Shown here: in pieces, positions 34,601 through 44,111 of the stretch
Numbering within the stretch: position 1 is the stretch's first letter
Layout of the letters: each line of letters begins with the position of its first letter
Assembly (NCBI GenBank): GCA_947453445.1
Contig: CANGGP010000019.1
Span: forward strand, 1 to 50,503
Source: Sphingobacteriaceae bacterium
Lineage (GTDB): Bacteria > Bacteroidota > Bacteroidia > B-17B0 > Aurantibacillaceae
DNA: 50,503 nucleotides
Reading direction: 5' to 3'
Program-made: the position numbers and the translations under genes
The notes under the pieces: model-generated
The model's input: only the letters and a program-made list of their open reading frames with translations
Told to the model about the DNA's origin: nothing
The model's database searches: none

Positions 34601-35709
34601 TTTATTACAAAGCGGTAACCCAATCCATATTCAAAATCATATGCCACTGCAAAATGTGTTCGTAATCCAAAATGCGCCACTATGCCACTGGCACTGTAAT
34701 AACGCACCCCTATTCTACTTACCAAATTAGCATCGGGATTAATTTTTTGAAAAACATAATAACCAATTTCAATCGGAAAACTCAAACGGCCAACATTGTA
34801 TGAATAGCCTGCACGAACAGAAGCGCGCCATTGATTAATGCCGGTTGCACGCGTAACATTGGTATTGGCATAATCTTCGGCATACACTTGGTCACAAAAA
34901 AAATCTGTTCCTATACTAAATTTGTGTGTGTTGCGAATGTTGCGTTGATAAGCCCCCGATAAAAGCAAACAATAAAGTCTTCCTGTTTGAACGCCCTTTT
35001 CATTAAAACCTAAAGCCGCCAGTCCTAAAAATTCATTTTTCGATTTTACCCTCGTTGACGAATCAATTCTTGCTATCTCTGTTTTTGTTTTACTAGGCAA
35101 GGCATAATTGAGTCCTAAATTTATACTGGCTACATTGAGACCAAGGTTTGGATTGCGCGACTTACCGTTACTGGCATGCGTAAAAGCAAAACCGGGTTCT
35201 AATCGAAGCGATTTAGTCAATTGAATTTGCCAAAACCATTTAAATTGAACATAAGCATTAATATGGCTGCCAATGGCAATGTTTTTGGGGTTACCGTGAA
35301 TATCGAAACACTTGGTAATATAGGTGGCGCCCCAACATAAACGCAATATGAGCCGCGAAGTTTTTACTTGTTGTTTCAAAGGAATATCAATGAATGGCAC
35401 AATTGAAAAGGCATACCCCAATTGCGAAGGATTTTTATAATCTAAACATTGTAAAGACACACCAATATCAGGTTTGTTATTTTCGAGTTGCCACAATTTA
35501 TTGCCTGCTGTGGCATGGCTAAAATTTAACTCGTAAATGCTCGGAAAACCCTTTACCAAATGACCGATGGTGGCACGGTGCACCATAATAAAGCCACTGT
35601 TGTATACAGGCTTAATTTGCCAATTTTTATCTTTTAAATTCAGTGTTTGGCTGATGCCTAAAACTGAATAAAAAAACAATAGCACGATGGACAAAAATTT
35701 CGTTTTCAA
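34597..35709 (-). CDS. PagL-like acyloxyacyl hydrolase (outer-membrane lipid A deacylase family)
   Basis: About 370-aa outer-membrane beta-barrel. The preferred start is the TTG at 35709, which gives a normal signal peptide (MKTKFLSIVLLFFYSVLGIS); an ATG at 35772 is also possible, and the frame open to 35994 overlaps mazG and is not real. The PagL signature H178-x-S180-N181 is present in FTHASNGKSRNPN. The residue aligned with the catalytic Glu140 of Pseudomonas PagL is Asn192 here, so activity needs testing. PagL removes the 3-O acyl chain of lipid A. It diverges from mazG. Confidence 0.7.
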   Translation of the reverse strand: MKTKFLSIVLLFFYSVLGISQTLNLKDKNWQIKPVYNSGFIMVHRATIGHLVKGFPSIYELNFSHATAGNKLWQLENNKPDIGVSLQCLDYKNPSQLGYAFSIVPFIDIPLKQQVKTSRLILRLCWGATYITKCFDIHGNPKNIAIGSHINAYVQFKWFWQIQLTKSLRLEPGFAFTHASNGKSRNPNLGLNVASINLGLNYALPSKTKTEIARIDSSTRVKSKNEFLGLAALGFNEKGVQTGRLYCLLLSGAYQRNIRNTHKFSIGTDFFCDQVYAEDYANTNVTRATGINQWRASVRAGYSYNVGRLSFPIEIGYYVFQKINPDANLVSRIGVRYYSASGIVAHFGLRTHFAVAYDFEYGLGYRFVIK

Positions 35710-35794
35710 AGCAAGGCGAAAATAAAGAAAATTAACTAAGCTTAGCCAAGTTGTAAGAGAATAAAAACACATTATTTTACTAAATTTACCACCT

Positions 35795-36568
35795 ATGGAT
35801 GATAGCGCTGCTTCTTTTTTAAGATTACTGAAAATCATGGATGAGCTAAGGGAAAAATGCCCTTGGGACAAAAAACAAACCATTGAAAGCATCCGGCATT
35901 TAACCATTGAAGAAACTTTTGAATTGAGTGATGCCATTCTTAAAAATGATTTAAACGAAATCAAAAAAGAATTGGGCGACATTTTATTACACATCGTTTT
36001 TTATTCGCGCATTGCAAGCGAAACCAATGCCTTTAATATTAAAGATGTGATGGATGCTTTGTGTGAAAAACTCATTTTTCGCCATCCACACATTTATGGT
36101 GATGTTAAAGCCGAAACCGACGAGCAGGTAAAACAAAATTGGGAACAATTAAAACAAAAAGAAAAAGGCGGCAATAAAACAGTATTGAGCGGCGTTCCTA
36201 ACAGCATGCCTGCCTTGTTAAAAGCATATCGTATTCAAGAAAAAGCGCGAGCAGTTGGATTTGATTGGGAACAACCCGAGCAGGTGTACGAAAAAGTGAA
36301 GGAAGAACTGGATGAATTTGAACAAGAAATTAAAAATAAAAACAGCCAAGCCGCCGAAAAAGAATTTGGTGATATTTTATTTTCATTGATTAATTACGCA
36401 CGTTTTATGAATATTAATCCGGAAGATGCCTTGGAACAAACAAACCAAAAGTTTATCAAACGTTTTAACCACATGGAGAAAAGGGTAAAAGACCAAGGCA
36501 AACAAATAGCCGATTGTAAGCTAAGTGAACTTGATGAATACTGGAATGAAGCGAAAAAACTGAACTAA
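35795..36568 (+). CDS. mazG: Nucleoside triphosphate pyrophosphohydrolase MazG
   Basis: 257-aa MazG with two all-alpha NTP-PPase domains, the normal full-length form. It hydrolyses (d)NTPs to the monophosphate and pyrophosphate and clears aberrant nucleotides. The opening LRLLKIMDELREKCPWDKKQ and the metal-binding EETFEL plus ELGDILLHI define domain 1 (about residues 10-100); KVKEELDEFEQEI and EFGDILFSLI define domain 2 (about 165-235). PAP2 and GT39 genes follow with almost no spacing. Confidence 0.95.
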   Translation: MDDSAASFLRLLKIMDELREKCPWDKKQTIESIRHLTIEETFELSDAILKNDLNEIKKELGDILLHIVFYSRIASETNAFNIKDVMDALCEKLIFRHPHIYGDVKAETDEQVKQNWEQLKQKEKGGNKTVLSGVPNSMPALLKAYRIQEKARAVGFDWEQPEQVYEKVKEELDEFEQEIKNKNSQAAEKEFGDILFSLINYARFMNINPEDALEQTNQKFIKRFNHMEKRVKDQGKQIADCKLSELDEYWNEAKKLN

Positions 36569-36570
36569 AT

Positions 36571-37230
36571 TTGAAGTCCTTTTTAAAAAATAATGCCCTT
36601 ATACTAGTTCTTTATGTAATCGCCATTATGGTGGCATTCAGCTGCATTCTTTCGAATACAAAAACAAACTTGCACTTATTGATCAACGCCCATGTTGGTA
36701 ATCCAATTGTTGATCGGTTTTTTTATTACATCACCTATTTGGGCGACGGCAATGTGGCCATCGTGATTTTGCTGATGATTTTATTTTACAACATTCGCAT
36801 TGGCATTTATTGCACCGCAAGTTTTATCGTCGCCAGTTTATCATCCGTTGGCTTAAAACATTTCTTTTTTGATGATGTCAATCGCCCTTTATACATCTTC
36901 ACTTACTTCGAACACATTCAATTAAAACTTGTACCTGGCGTGCAAATTTATATTCACAATAGCTTTCCGAGTGGTCACGCCACCCAAGCCTTTGCCATTT
37001 TAATGAGTTTGGCTTTTTGTTTAAACAATCAAAAATTAAAACTCAGCTTATTTTTATTGGCTACACTTACCGCCTTTAGCCGTGTTTATCTTTCGCAGCA
37101 TTGGCTACAAGATGTTACAGCCGGCAGTTTGGTTGGCATTGCCTTTAGTGTGCTGTTTTATTTTTTAATTTTTTCCCGTCCTCAGTTAATGAAATTTAAT
37201 AAAGCCATTCTAAATTCCAAAAAATTGTGA
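36571..37230 (+). CDS. PAP2-family phosphatase
   Basis: 219-aa integral membrane phosphatase with about six helices. The three acid-phosphatase motifs are intact: K96-x8-R105-P106, PSGH at 133-136, and S170-R171-x5-H177-x3-D181 (SRVYLSQHWLQD). The family includes lipid-phosphate phosphatases such as undecaprenyl-PP phosphatase and the lipid A phosphatases LpxE and LpxF. The start is TTG at 36571, 2 bp after the mazG stop, and its end overlaps the GT39 gene by 4 bp. The neighbourhood favours a lipid-A-type substrate, but this is inference. Confidence 0.87.
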   Translation: MKSFLKNNALILVLYVIAIMVAFSCILSNTKTNLHLLINAHVGNPIVDRFFYYITYLGDGNVAIVILLMILFYNIRIGIYCTASFIVASLSSVGLKHFFFDDVNRPLYIFTYFEHIQLKLVPGVQIYIHNSFPSGHATQAFAILMSLAFCLNNQKLKLSLFLLATLTAFSRVYLSQHWLQDVTAGSLVGIAFSVLFYFLIFSRPQLMKFNKAILNSKKL

Positions 37231-38942
37231 TTGTTCAGAAGCAAAACGATAAAATTGTTTCCTTTCTTATTGCCATTATCGCTGCTGCAATATTCATTCC
37301 GCTTATTGGCACTTGCGCCTTATTCGATTGGGATGAAATTAATTTTGCCGAATGTGCACGCGAAATGTTGATGAGTAAAAACTACACTGAGGTACAATTG
37401 TATTATCAACCTTTTTGGGAAAAACCACCACTCTTTATCTGGATGCAAGCCTTAAGCATGCATGTATTTGGCATCAACGAATTTGCAGCACGCTTTCCGA
37501 ACGCCATATGCGGCATCATTACATTGTTAAGCCTTTATCATTTTGGTACACGATTTCAATCACAAAAATTTGGCGTCGTTTGGTGTCTTTTATACGTGGC
37601 AAGTTTGTTGCCGCATTTTTATTTTAAATCGGGCATCATCGATCCTTGGTTTAATTTATTCATCTTCCTTTCCATCGTACATCTTTATTTGATGACACAA
37701 AAGGTCAGCACCAAATCGGCGCTTGCTGCAGGCTTGTTTCTTGGTCTTGCTGTGTTAACAAAAGGACCGGCTGCTGTGATCATTATTGGTTTATCTTTTA
37801 TTATTTTTTTATTACTCAACAATCAAAGCAAATTTATTTTTAGCCGCCACTTTGTTTTGTTTGTATGCACGGCCATACTTGTATCAAGCACCTGGTTTAT
37901 CGTTGAAATTTTAAAAGGCCATCAAAAAATCATTCTTGATTTTATACAATACCAAATACGTCTTTTTCAAACGGGCGATGCCGGGCACGACGGTCCTTTC
38001 TTTTATCATTTTCTGGTACTTCTCATTGGTTGTTTTCCCGCTTCCATTTTTTTTATACAAGGTCTCAGAGGCAAGCCAATTGGGCAAGATGCAAAGTTTA
38101 GAAAAATCATGCTTTGTTTGTTTTGGGTGGTGATTATTCTTTTTTCAGTGGTAAAAACAAAAATCATTCATTATTCATCCTTGTGTTATTTTCCGCTTAC
38201 CTACATTGCCGCCTCAGTATTTACAAACCATCAAAAGTTGTCAATGCCTACTGCATTAAAAATATTATACTGGTTCTTAGCCATTGTATTATCACTGGCC
38301 TTTGTTTTAATTGGTTTTGTTGACCAATTTAAATCGTGGTTGATTGTGAATGGTTGGATTCACGACAAACAAGCCATTTTAAATTTACAAGCAAGTGGTG
38401 AATGGAATGGTTTTGAATTTTTAATCGGTTTCTTGTTTTTATTTGCCTCATGGCTGCTTTTTAAAGCATATCGTCAAAATTTAAAACAACACTTAATTTA
38501 TGGATTGAGTGCATTCATTTTGTTTAACACCTTGGCCATTGCCATTATTGTACCGAGAATAGGATTTTATAGCCAGGAAGCGGCCATCGAATTTTATAAG
38601 TTAAAAGCCAAAGAAGATTGTTATGTCGAAACCCATGCCTTTAAAAGTTATGCCCAACTATTTTACGGCAATCGCCAAACTTCTCACTTTAGCGCTGCCG
38701 ATGAAAAATCTTATGTAAAAAAACAACTCGATTTAATGGAAAGGGAAGGCCATTCTCGCTCCGGCAGCTTTTCAACCGCATACACCCTTTGGTTAGAAAA
38801 CGGACAAATTGATAAACCGGCTTATATAGTAGTGAAAACAGTCGAAAAGCAACAAGTGGCCAAAAAAAGCCATTTTAAGCATTTATACGATAAAAACGGC
38901 TTCTCCTTTTTTGTTCGGAAAGTCGGTTCAACTGTCAAATAG
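37227..38942 (+). CDS. ArnT-like glycosyltransferase (GT39 family)
   Basis: 571-aa polytopic enzyme with about 11-13 membrane helices. Its first large extracytoplasmic loop carries FDWDEINFAECAREM with D36 and E37 and then WEKPPLF at 65-71, the hallmark of GT39/ArnT-type enzymes, which move a sugar from undecaprenyl phosphate onto lipid A or a protein. It starts with GTG at 37227, overlapping the PAP2 stop as GTGA, which implies translational coupling. ArnT adds aminoarabinose and FlmK adds galactosamine; the sugar used here is unknown. The last gene before lon. Confidence 0.85.
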   Translation: MIVQKQNDKIVSFLIAIIAAAIFIPLIGTCALFDWDEINFAECAREMLMSKNYTEVQLYYQPFWEKPPLFIWMQALSMHVFGINEFAARFPNAICGIITLLSLYHFGTRFQSQKFGVVWCLLYVASLLPHFYFKSGIIDPWFNLFIFLSIVHLYLMTQKVSTKSALAAGLFLGLAVLTKGPAAVIIIGLSFIIFLLLNNQSKFIFSRHFVLFVCTAILVSSTWFIVEILKGHQKIILDFIQYQIRLFQTGDAGHDGPFFYHFLVLLIGCFPASIFFIQGLRGKPIGQDAKFRKIMLCLFWVVIILFSVVKTKIIHYSSLCYFPLTYIAASVFTNHQKLSMPTALKILYWFLAIVLSLAFVLIGFVDQFKSWLIVNGWIHDKQAILNLQASGEWNGFEFLIGFLFLFASWLLFKAYRQNLKQHLIYGLSAFILFNTLAIAIIVPRIGFYSQEAAIEFYKLKAKEDCYVETHAFKSYAQLFYGNRQTSHFSAADEKSYVKKQLDLMEREGHSRSGSFSTAYTLWLENGQIDKPAYIVVKTVEKQQVAKKSHFKHLYDKNGFSFFVRKVGSTVK

Positions 38943-38951
38943 TCTTTCTTT

Positions 38952-38983
38952 TTTGTTGTGGCACAAATTATGAATTACCTTTA
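38952..38983 (+). promoter_or_regulatory. Promoter of lon
   Basis: TTTG (38952-38955), a 20-bp spacer and TACCTTTA (38976-38983) match the Bacteroidota consensus except for the last base. The -7 box ends 22 bp before the lon ATG. Confidence 0.55.
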
Positions 38984-39005
38984 AGGAATTATAATTTTTG
39001 AGACT

Positions 39006-41435
39006 ATGAATTTTGGAGAAATGAATGAACTGAGCTTTAATAGCGGTATAGACGACGATTCGGATTTTATACCCTTGTTAAGCGCCGAGGATGAAGACAA
39101 TATGCGGAATGAATCCATCCCCGAAATTCTGCCAATATTACCGCTTCGCAATACAGTGCTTTTCCCGGGCGTGGTAATACCCATTACTGTTGGTCGTGAT
39201 CGTTCCATACAATTGATAAAAGATGCCAATAAAGCCGATAAAATTATTGGTGTAGTTGCACAACTCACCGATTCAACCGAAGAACCGGGGGCTGAAGACA
39301 TGTACCGAGTGGGTACCGTTGCACAAATTATCAAAACGCTGCGCATGCCCGATGGCAATACCACCATCATTATACAAGGTAAAAAACGTTTTAGCATTGT
39401 TGAATATGTGCAAAGCGAACCTTACCACAAAGCCAAAGTAAATGCCTTTGATGAAATTCGTCCTAATAAAACCGATAAAGAATTTCAAGCCATTATTTCT
39501 AACTTAAAAGAAACCTCAACACAAATTGTAAAAATATCACCAAACATCCCCAGTGATGCAAGTTTCGCCATCAACAATATTGAAAGTCCTACATTTTTGG
39601 TAAACTTCATTTCATCCAACATGAACGCCAATACAGGCGATAAACAAAAAATGTTGGAAGTGCCCAATTTAAAAGAAAGAAGTTTGCTGGTACTTGAAAA
39701 TCTCAACAAGGAACTACAAATGCTTGAATTGAGACACCAAATCCAAAACAAAACAAAAATGGATTTGGACAAACAACAGCGCGAATATTTCTTAAACCAA
39801 CAAATTAAAACCATTCAAGAAGAATTGGGTGGCAATAATTTTGAACAAGAAATTAATGATTACCGCGAAAAAGCAAAAACAAAAAAATGGTCTGCTGAAG
39901 TTAAAGAAGTGTTTGAAAAAAACGTGATGAAGTTGCAACGCATGAATCCCAATGCGGCTGAACATGGCATTCAAACCAATTATGTTGAATTGTTATTGGA
40001 GTTACCTTGGGATGAATTAACCGAAGATAATTTTGATTTAAAACACGCACAAGAAATTTTAGATGAAGATCACTTTGGTTTGGAAAAAGTAAAAGACCGC
40101 ATCATTGAACACTTGGCAGTTCTGAAACTAAAAGGCAATTTAAAATCACCCATTATTTGTTTATACGGACCTCCGGGTGTTGGTAAAACATCACTAGGAA
40201 AAAGCATTGCCAAAGCTTTGAATCGCAAATACGTGCGCATGAGTTTGGGTGGATTAAAAGACGAAAGTGAAATACGCGGTCATCGCAAAACATACATTGG
40301 CGCCATGCCGGGAAGGGTTTTACAAAACCTTAAAAAAATTCAATCATCAAATCCTGTTTTTATTTTAGATGAAATTGATAAAGTAGGCAATGATTTTCAT
40401 GGCGATCCTTCTTCAGCATTATTGGAAGTTTTAGACCCTGAACAAAACAGTAATTTTTACGACAATTTCCTCGAAATGGATTACGATTTAAGCAAGGTAA
40501 TGTTTATCGCCACTTGTAACAATTTGGCTACCATACAACCTGCTTTGCGCGACCGCATGGAAATAATTGAAGTGAATGGTTACACTGTTGAAGAAAAAAT
40601 TGAAATCGCCAAACGCCATTTGTTACCAAAACAAATTGAAGAAAGCGGTTTAAAAAAATCGCAACTCAAAATTTCAGACAAAGCCATTGAATTTTTAATT
40701 GATAATTATACAGCCGAAAGCGGCGTGAGAAATTTAGAAAAGAAAATTTCAAAAATTGCCCGTCACATGGCTGTGCACATTGCCAAAGATGAGGACCTTC
40801 CTAAAATAAGCGAAGAAAGCATTTTAAAAATATTAGGTCCTTCGCACGTAAAAGACAAATACCAAGGTAATGATATTGCCGGTGTAGTAACAGGTTTGGC
40901 TTGGACCCAAGTGGGTGGTGATATTTTATTTATTGAAACCAGCTTAAGCAAAGGCAAAGGCGGTAAATTAACCCTCACCGGAAATTTGGGTGATGTGATG
41001 AAAGAAAGCGCCACTTTAGCGCTGGAATATTTAAAGGCACATCCACACATCATCGATTTGGATTCAGAAACTTTCGAAACACACAACATCCACATCCATG
41101 TGCCTGAAGGCGGCACGCCAAAAGACGGACCAAGTGCCGGTATTGCCATGTTAACATCATTGGCAAGTGCATTTACCAAACGTAAAGTAAAAAAAGCTTT
41201 GGCGATGACCGGCGAAATTACTTTAAGAGGAAAAGTATTACCTGTTGGCGGTATTAAAGAAAAATTATTGGCTGCTAAACGCGCCGGCATAAAAGAAATT
41301 ATTTTGTGCGCCGACAATAAAAAAGATGTTGACGATATTAAACCTGAATATTTAAAAGGCTTGAACTTTCACTATGTGACACAAATGGAAGATGTATTGA
41401 AATTGGCTTTATTGAAGGAAAAGGCAGTGGCTTAA
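39006..41435 (+). CDS. lon: ATP-dependent protease Lon
   Basis: 809-aa cytoplasmic AAA+ serine protease that degrades misfolded and regulatory proteins. Domains in order: LON N-terminal domain (about residues 42-240), coiled-coil linker, AAA+ module with Walker A GPPGVGKT at 388-395 and Walker B FILDEIDK at 452-459, and the protease domain with the Ser-Lys dyad S710 (DGPSAG) and K753 (GGIKEKLLAA), 43 residues apart as in E. coli Lon. It has its own promoter. Its stop codon directly abuts that of a convergent membrane-protein gene. Confidence 0.97.
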   Translation: MNFGEMNELSFNSGIDDDSDFIPLLSAEDEDNMRNESIPEILPILPLRNTVLFPGVVIPITVGRDRSIQLIKDANKADKIIGVVAQLTDSTEEPGAEDMYRVGTVAQIIKTLRMPDGNTTIIIQGKKRFSIVEYVQSEPYHKAKVNAFDEIRPNKTDKEFQAIISNLKETSTQIVKISPNIPSDASFAINNIESPTFLVNFISSNMNANTGDKQKMLEVPNLKERSLLVLENLNKELQMLELRHQIQNKTKMDLDKQQREYFLNQQIKTIQEELGGNNFEQEINDYREKAKTKKWSAEVKEVFEKNVMKLQRMNPNAAEHGIQTNYVELLLELPWDELTEDNFDLKHAQEILDEDHFGLEKVKDRIIEHLAVLKLKGNLKSPIICLYGPPGVGKTSLGKSIAKALNRKYVRMSLGGLKDESEIRGHRKTYIGAMPGRVLQNLKKIQSSNPVFILDEIDKVGNDFHGDPSSALLEVLDPEQNSNFYDNFLEMDYDLSKVMFIATCNNLATIQPALRDRMEIIEVNGYTVEEKIEIAKRHLLPKQIEESGLKKSQLKISDKAIEFLIDNYTAESGVRNLEKKISKIARHMAVHIAKDEDLPKISEESILKILGPSHVKDKYQGNDIAGVVTGLAWTQVGGDILFIETSLSKGKGGKLTLTGNLGDVMKESATLALEYLKAHPHIIDLDSETFETHNIHIHVPEGGTPKDGPSAGIAMLTSLASAFTKRKVKKALAMTGEITLRGKVLPVGGIKEKLLAAKRAGIKEIILCADNKKDVDDIKPEYLKGLNFHYVTQMEDVLKLALLKEKAVA

Positions 41436-42836
41436 TTAGCGACGTTGAATCAATAGCCATTCAAATTTGGTATTTAAATCCATCACCGTTTTGTGGCATA
41501 AAACGGTGAAGTTTTTACCGGAAAGTAATGAATCACAATTTATCCCCGTTTCAACCGGACAAAATTTATTGTCCCATACAAGTAAATTGCCACTTTTCAT
41601 TTGATTGACACTTTCTTTTGTAATCTTAAGATGTTGCCTTTCATCAAAGTGATCAATGTTTAATACTTCGCTGATATAATGGTGATTGTATAAAATTGGT
41701 GCGCAGTGAATTTGTTTAGCATTCAAACATTTAGCCATTTCGATTAATGAAGTTTGTTCATTCGCTAACATCATGTCCTTTTTCCAATTGATGGCAGAAG
41801 GATTTGCTGTGAAAGGAAAAACAACAATGTACATCACAATGACGACTTGAATGGCAAACTTCATTTTAAGATTACTTATAGGCTTATACTCGGTTATAAA
41901 ATTAAATCCATGCAATGAGATGATAGCAATCATAGGCATAGTGCATATTAGCACCCTTTGCAAACCCATTGAATTAAATATTCCCAAATACCAAAATAAT
42001 GAATGCGCAACTAAAAAAGCAACAAATCCAAACCAGATTAAAATTGTCATATAAGCAGTAGTATTACCTTTCAAGCTTTGATAAATTATTATAAGAAATC
42101 CAATCCAAAACATTGCATAAAGGGGAACTCCACAAACATTAATCAATTTATCTACAAAATGAAACAAGGATCCACTGCCATACACACTGCTTAACTTAGC
42201 ATAAGGTATTTTTGTAAACACCCACAATAAATTATGGTAAACAAAGTATCCTGCAATGGCATACACAACTGAACCCAGCAATAAAAATGGCAAATACTTC
42301 CAATGTGACTTGTAAATAGCATACAGACTAAAAACACCAATAATGATTAAGCCTTCTGAACGAACATAAGGCAAAAACGAAATAATGGTGAATGCAGTAA
42401 AATTTTTGTTCAAGTGCGCGAAGTATAGTCCCAAAGCCACAAATAATGCGAATAATGGCTCTGTTAATCCCGAAAAAGTAAGGATATAAAAGAGTGGAGA
42501 AAACAATAAAATGAGAAGAATTAATTTTGAATTTTTTAATCCCAAATTCTCAGCCAATTTGTAGGTTAAAAGTATGGTGCACAAATTAATGATTACATTA
42601 AAAAATTTCATGCCCACAAAACCAAATTGGGCAAATGGTGAAGCCAATAAAACATAAACCGGTTTTGCCCAATGATCAAAATATAATTCATGATGATAAG
42701 GTGCCCATTTTGCAAACAAATAATGGGCAATACTATCACCAACATCGCCTGTACCATCAAAATAATAGATACTGGTAATTGATATAACAGCATAAACAAT
42801 TGAGAATAACAAATATGGTTTCTTCAACAGTATCAT
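41436..42836 (-). CDS. Polytopic GT-C-like membrane protein
   Basis: 466-aa protein with about eleven hydrophobic segments. The first external loop has FDGTGDVGDSIAHYLF (residues 26-41) with several Asp, and FDHWAKPVYVLLASPFAQFG follows, a layout recalling GT-C enzymes and mannosyltransferase-like proteins, where acidic residues in this loop are catalytic. A soluble C-terminal domain, from about residue 355, contains several Cys and ends LNTKFEWLLIQRR. Sugar donor and acceptor are unknown. It stands as a single gene convergent with lon. Confidence 0.72.
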   Translation of the reverse strand: MILLKKPYLLFSIVYAVISITSIYYFDGTGDVGDSIAHYLFAKWAPYHHELYFDHWAKPVYVLLASPFAQFGFVGMKFFNVIINLCTILLTYKLAENLGLKNSKLILLILLFSPLFYILTFSGLTEPLFALFVALGLYFAHLNKNFTAFTIISFLPYVRSEGLIIIGVFSLYAIYKSHWKYLPFLLLGSVVYAIAGYFVYHNLLWVFTKIPYAKLSSVYGSGSLFHFVDKLINVCGVPLYAMFWIGFLIIIYQSLKGNTTAYMTILIWFGFVAFLVAHSLFWYLGIFNSMGLQRVLICTMPMIAIISLHGFNFITEYKPISNLKMKFAIQVVIVMYIVVFPFTANPSAINWKKDMMLANEQTSLIEMAKCLNAKQIHCAPILYNHHYISEVLNIDHFDERQHLKITKESVNQMKSGNLLVWDNKFCPVETGINCDSLLSGKNFTVLCHKTVMDLNTKFEWLLIQRR

Positions 42837-42954
42837 CCGGTTTTAATTACGAAACTAAGAATTTCATCCTTACATATTCATGAAAAAACAATGGCACATA
42901 AAATTGATTTTTAGCATGATCGCAGCGCAGGTAATTACAATGCCTTAGAAGCAC

Positions 42955-44034
42955 TTATTTTTGACTTACTATTTTATAATTAATTTGATCCAATGACAAA
43001 TCTTTATTTTCAATGAAAACAAATTTTGATGGGTCTAAGCTGTACTTTCTTAATTTTAAATTTTTCTGAAAATACACCGTCAACAAACTGTCGTCTTTCA
43101 CACTTTGCGACAAATCCAACAACCGCATTACAATGGCATCATACTGTTGGCGCGATTGACACTTGATATAAAATTTATCAAAATCCAATAAAAGCAGTTG
43201 CGCCATCACATACAAACTAAATAGTGAATTCTCTTCATCCAAAACATGGTCTTTAAAATGCAAAAACTGAAAATCAGAATAATCATTGCAAAAAGCATAA
43301 TGCAGATGAAAACACAACAATTGTGTCTTAAGCCATGATTCACGGTTCATTTTGCATAAGTCAACACAATTTTTGATGGTTTCAATTTGAAATGCCTTTT
43401 CCTTTTTGTCCTGATGGATGATCAACCACTCCGGCATGGTATTCACAATGGCATCGCAAGGCAATGCGCCAATTTTTTCTGCTGTTGGGTAACCATATTT
43501 TTGCACATATTCTTTAAAAAACCGAATGTTCGATTCATCAAGCAAGGCTTGGTATTTGATAAATGTATCACGCAACATGCTTAACTGTGGTTTATCGAAT
43601 GATTTACGGTAACTGCGATCCAAGCCCATTAAGCTATCGATGGTGATTTTCACTTGCCAATTCAAATCCTTGGCAAATCCGGCTTGATATAATGAAACAA
43701 TACTCAAGGAATCAATTGTGGGAAAAAGATTTTTATCAAAACAAGCATAGCGAAGTCCCCTTCCTATGGCAGTATCTAAATACAGCATGGCTTGCCCAAT
43801 ATTTGATTTACTTAGAATCGAAGCTTGATAATAATGGTAAAAAAATCCTAAGCGATTTTTATACCCACTTAATAATTTTTGAAGATTGTATGGATTTGTA
43901 TTTTTTTTAATCGCTCTTTCAATGCTTTGATCCTTTAAAAAGTTCGAAAAATTATATTCCTGAGCCTTTGAAATACTGACCATCCCGGTTAAGAAAGCAA
44001 TCAGCACACAAGTATTTTTTAGAATTTGAATCAA
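42955..44034 (-). CDS. Exported protein of unknown function (DUF6624-like)
   Basis: 359-aa mainly helical protein with signal peptide MIQILKNTCVLIAFLTGMVS...KA. Residues about 165-235, IRFFKEYVQKYGYPTAEKIG then NTMPEWLIIHQDKKEKAF, resemble the DUF6624 pattern of a helix, GxPT and an I(V)xHxD/A segment; this match is weak. Much of the rest, YQASILSKSNIGQAMLYLDTAIG onward, looks like TPR-type helices. I cannot name a role. It is 77 bp downstream of the adaptor gene on the same strand. Confidence 0.65.
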   Translation of the reverse strand: MIQILKNTCVLIAFLTGMVSISKAQEYNFSNFLKDQSIERAIKKNTNPYNLQKLLSGYKNRLGFFYHYYQASILSKSNIGQAMLYLDTAIGRGLRYACFDKNLFPTIDSLSIVSLYQAGFAKDLNWQVKITIDSLMGLDRSYRKSFDKPQLSMLRDTFIKYQALLDESNIRFFKEYVQKYGYPTAEKIGALPCDAIVNTMPEWLIIHQDKKEKAFQIETIKNCVDLCKMNRESWLKTQLLCFHLHYAFCNDYSDFQFLHFKDHVLDEENSLFSLYVMAQLLLLDFDKFYIKCQSRQQYDAIVMRLLDLSQSVKDDSLLTVYFQKNLKLRKYSLDPSKFVFIENKDLSLDQINYKIVSQK

Positions 44035-44111
44035 GGTTTTAAACTAATCGGATGGATTAATTAAAACGAATGTAATGCATTTTAAAATATTATTTACGCT
44101 TTAGCTGGTAT

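Noticed and set aside
35710-35994. N-terminal extension of the PagL-like frame
   Set aside because: It runs antisense through the start of mazG and has no signal peptide; the TTG at 35709 or the ATG at 35772 is more reasonable.
40763-41317. Long open frame antisense to lon (184 codons)
   Set aside because: Shadow of the lon coding frame; no domain and skewed composition.
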